A DNA stretch of 64,000 bases from Streptomyces odontomachi (GTDB lineage Bacteria > Actinomycetota > Actinomycetes > Streptomycetales > Streptomycetaceae), in NCBI RefSeq assembly GCF_024435355.1, contig NZ_JAMJWG010000022.1, forward strand, positions 62,001-126,000. Direction: 5' to 3'. Within the stretch, counting starts at the first letter, position 1, and every line of letters starts with the position of its first letter. Both the position numbers and the translations under genes were made by a program. The notes under the pieces were generated by a model that had not been told where the DNA came from, made no database searches, and was given only the letters and a program-made list of their open reading frames with translations. Shown piece after piece: positions 58,893-64,000 of this stretch.

Positions 58893-59045
58893 CTCGACGG
58901 AGACTAGCGGCCAAGTCCGTCTGAGTCAGCGAGAACAGACGAAAAGTCCTGGTCAGCCTTGGATCGAGACGGACATTGTGCGCAAATCATGCCGGTTTCA
59001 CGGCTCGGCGGGGACAAATCGCCGACGATCCGACCAGGGAAATCG

Positions 59046-59888
59046 TCAGTCGGTGGGTGTGACGGCCCGTACCTCGGCGGCGAACCGGTCCGCTGCCGCG
59101 CGCAGCGCGGCCACCTCGGGCCCGGCGCGCAGCACGCCCCGACTCACGCTCGGCACGACGTTGCCGAGCGCGCCGCCGAAGACCGCGGGAAGATCGCGGG
59201 GCGTGGCGCCCTGGGCGCCGATGCCGGGGGCGAGCAGTGGACCGTTGATCTCGAGGTCGTAGGAGGAGAGGTTGCCGAGGGTGGCACCGACGACCGCCCC
59301 GAAGGAGCCGAGTGGTGCGCTGTCGGCGTTCTCGGCGGCCAGGTGGGTGAGCAGGGTCGCCGCGACGCTGCGCCCGTCCTCCCGTACCGCCCGCTGCACC
59401 TCGGCGCCTTCCGGATTCGAGGTCAGGACGAGCACGAAGAGGCCGCTGCCGGCCTTTTTTGCCAGGTCGACGGCGGGACGCAGGGAGCCGTAGCCGAGGT
59501 AGGGCGAGACCGTCAGAGCGTCCGCAAAGAGGGGCGCCTCGGGGTGCAGGAAGGTCTCGGCGTAGGCGCTCATGGTGGAGCCGATGTCGCCGCGCTTGGC
59601 GTCCATGATCACGAGCGCTCCGGCGGCGCGCGCGTCCTTGACGGTCCGTTCCAGGATCGCGATGCCACGCGAGCCGAACCGCTCGAAGAACGCGCTCTGC
59701 GGCTTCAGCACGGCGACGCGGTCGGCGAGCGCTTCGACGACGGTGCGGCTGAACCGCTCCAGGCCGGCGACGTCGTCGTCCAGCCCCCAGTCGGCGAGCA
59801 GCGAGCCGTGCGGGTCGATACCGACGCAGAGCGGACCGCGCTCGTCCATGGCGCGACGCAGCCGTGCACCGAAGGGTTCCGAGCTCAT
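59046..59888 (-). CDS. pyrF: Orotidine 5'-phosphate decarboxylase (type 2)
   Basis: This 280-residue enzyme makes UMP, the last step of pyrimidine synthesis. It has LCVGIDPHGSLLADWGL, VAVLKPQSAFFERFGSRGIA, the catalytic-site segment VIMDAKRGDIGSTMSAYAET, and SPYLGYGSLRP, which marks the longer type 2 family found in actinobacteria. ATG 59888 follows GTGGAGGAAG; an upstream ATG ten codons earlier lacks this site. It is 150 bp downstream of pyrD on the same strand. Confidence 0.96.
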   Translation of the reverse strand: MSSEPFGARLRRAMDERGPLCVGIDPHGSLLADWGLDDDVAGLERFSRTVVEALADRVAVLKPQSAFFERFGSRGIAILERTVKDARAAGALVIMDAKRGDIGSTMSAYAETFLHPEAPLFADALTVSPYLGYGSLRPAVDLAKKAGSGLFVLVLTSNPEGAEVQRAVREDGRSVAATLLTHLAAENADSAPLGSFGAVVGATLGNLSSYDLEINGPLLAPGIGAQGATPRDLPAVFGGALGNVVPSVSRGVLRAGPEVAALRAAADRFAAEVRAVTPTD

Positions 59889-60038
59889 GGCTTCCTCCAC
59901 TGGGGTCACATTGGTCACAAGGGTCTACGTCGAGCTACGTCAGCCGTACGAGATCAATCGCACAGCCGTCCGACAGTCAGGCATGCGGATGCATCAGGGG
60001 TGATGCGGCGAACGTATGGCGCGGCAGGGCGGGCGGCG

Positions 60039-61190
<1,152 letters not shown>

Positions 61191-61232
61191 GCGAAGTCCG
61201 TGAGGTGAGATCCGGGCGGGCGGGCGTGGTCC

Positions 61233-61271
61233 GGCCGTGGGGTGCGCCGCGCTCCGGCGCACCCCACGGCC
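61233..61271. terminator. 16-bp perfect hairpin between carB and pyrD
   Basis: GGCCGTGGGGTGCGCC (61233-61248) and GGCGCACCCCACGGCC (61256-61271) pair completely around a 7-nt loop. It starts about 10 nt after the carB stop on the minus strand. There is no U-tract. It could end or attenuate the carB transcript, or protect its 3' end, uncoupling pyrD. Confidence 0.75.
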
Positions 61272-61281
61272 TTGACAGCGC

Positions 61282-64000
<2,719 letters not shown>

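Overview
The window is a very GC-rich chromosomal segment that reads as Streptomyces or a close actinomycete. The support is strong third-position G/C, GTG and TTG starts, frequent 4-nt ATGA/GTGA overlaps, a twin-arginine secreted enzyme, an FMN-riboswitch rib operon, an sIHF-gmk-rpoZ-coaBC-metK block and a single rare TTA leucine codon. No rRNA, tRNA, CRISPR array, complete insertion sequence or prophage was seen.

Region 1 (1-12.8 kb, all minus strand) is a glycoside-catabolism cluster. In transcription order it holds a tandem metallo-beta-lactamase-fold protein, a TIM-barrel glycosidase coupled to it, a LacI regulator, a ROK sugar kinase, a SIS phosphosugar isomerase coupled to a GH38 alpha-mannosidase, and a GH2 beta-mannosidase-like enzyme that leaves the window. 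A three-copy 153-bp repeat array separates the two mannosidases. Region 2 (13-22.4 kb) is mixed: PsiE-like protein, class II lysyl-tRNA synthetase, secreted C39-type peptidase, P-loop kinase, a candidate small RNA, a CbxX/EccA-like AAA ATPase, a cupin, a divergent SDR and an SDR remnant.

Region 3 (22.4-32.2 kb, minus) has a coupled pair of CNNM/CorC membrane proteins, then hisE-hisG and the rib operon ribD-ribE-ribM-ribBA-ribH behind an FMN riboswitch. A 264-bp MITE-like element sits exactly at the ribH stop codon. Region 4 (32.3-46.7 kb) is accessory and regulatory: an ECF41-type sigma factor with a matching target promoter before an oxidoreductase, a divergent ROK repressor/MFS pair around a dyad, an alginate lyase, a TetR/ABC-2 exporter set, GuaB1-type GMP reductase with a terminator-like leader, a TTA-containing GH5 cellulase, barstar and a SorC regulator.

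Region 5 (46.8-64 kb, mostly minus) is housekeeping: rpe, a four-copy repeat array, rsmB, fmt, a small HTH protein on the other strand, priA, metK, coaBC, rpoZ, gmk, sIHF and the pyrimidine genes pyrF, pyrD and carB (carB runs off the end).

Two dispersed non-coding repeat families recur. One is a 20-nt box (GCGCAGTTCCCCGCGCCCCT) followed by a small hairpin, nine copies at four loci. The other is a palindromic CCCCACTGCC/GCGTGGG family at five loci, one of them inside the MITE. I found no clearly new multi-gene system. The most unusual signals are these repeats, the MITE at the ribH stop, the structured leaders and sRNA-like hairpins, and the tandem MBL-fold protein coupled to an unassigned glycosidase.
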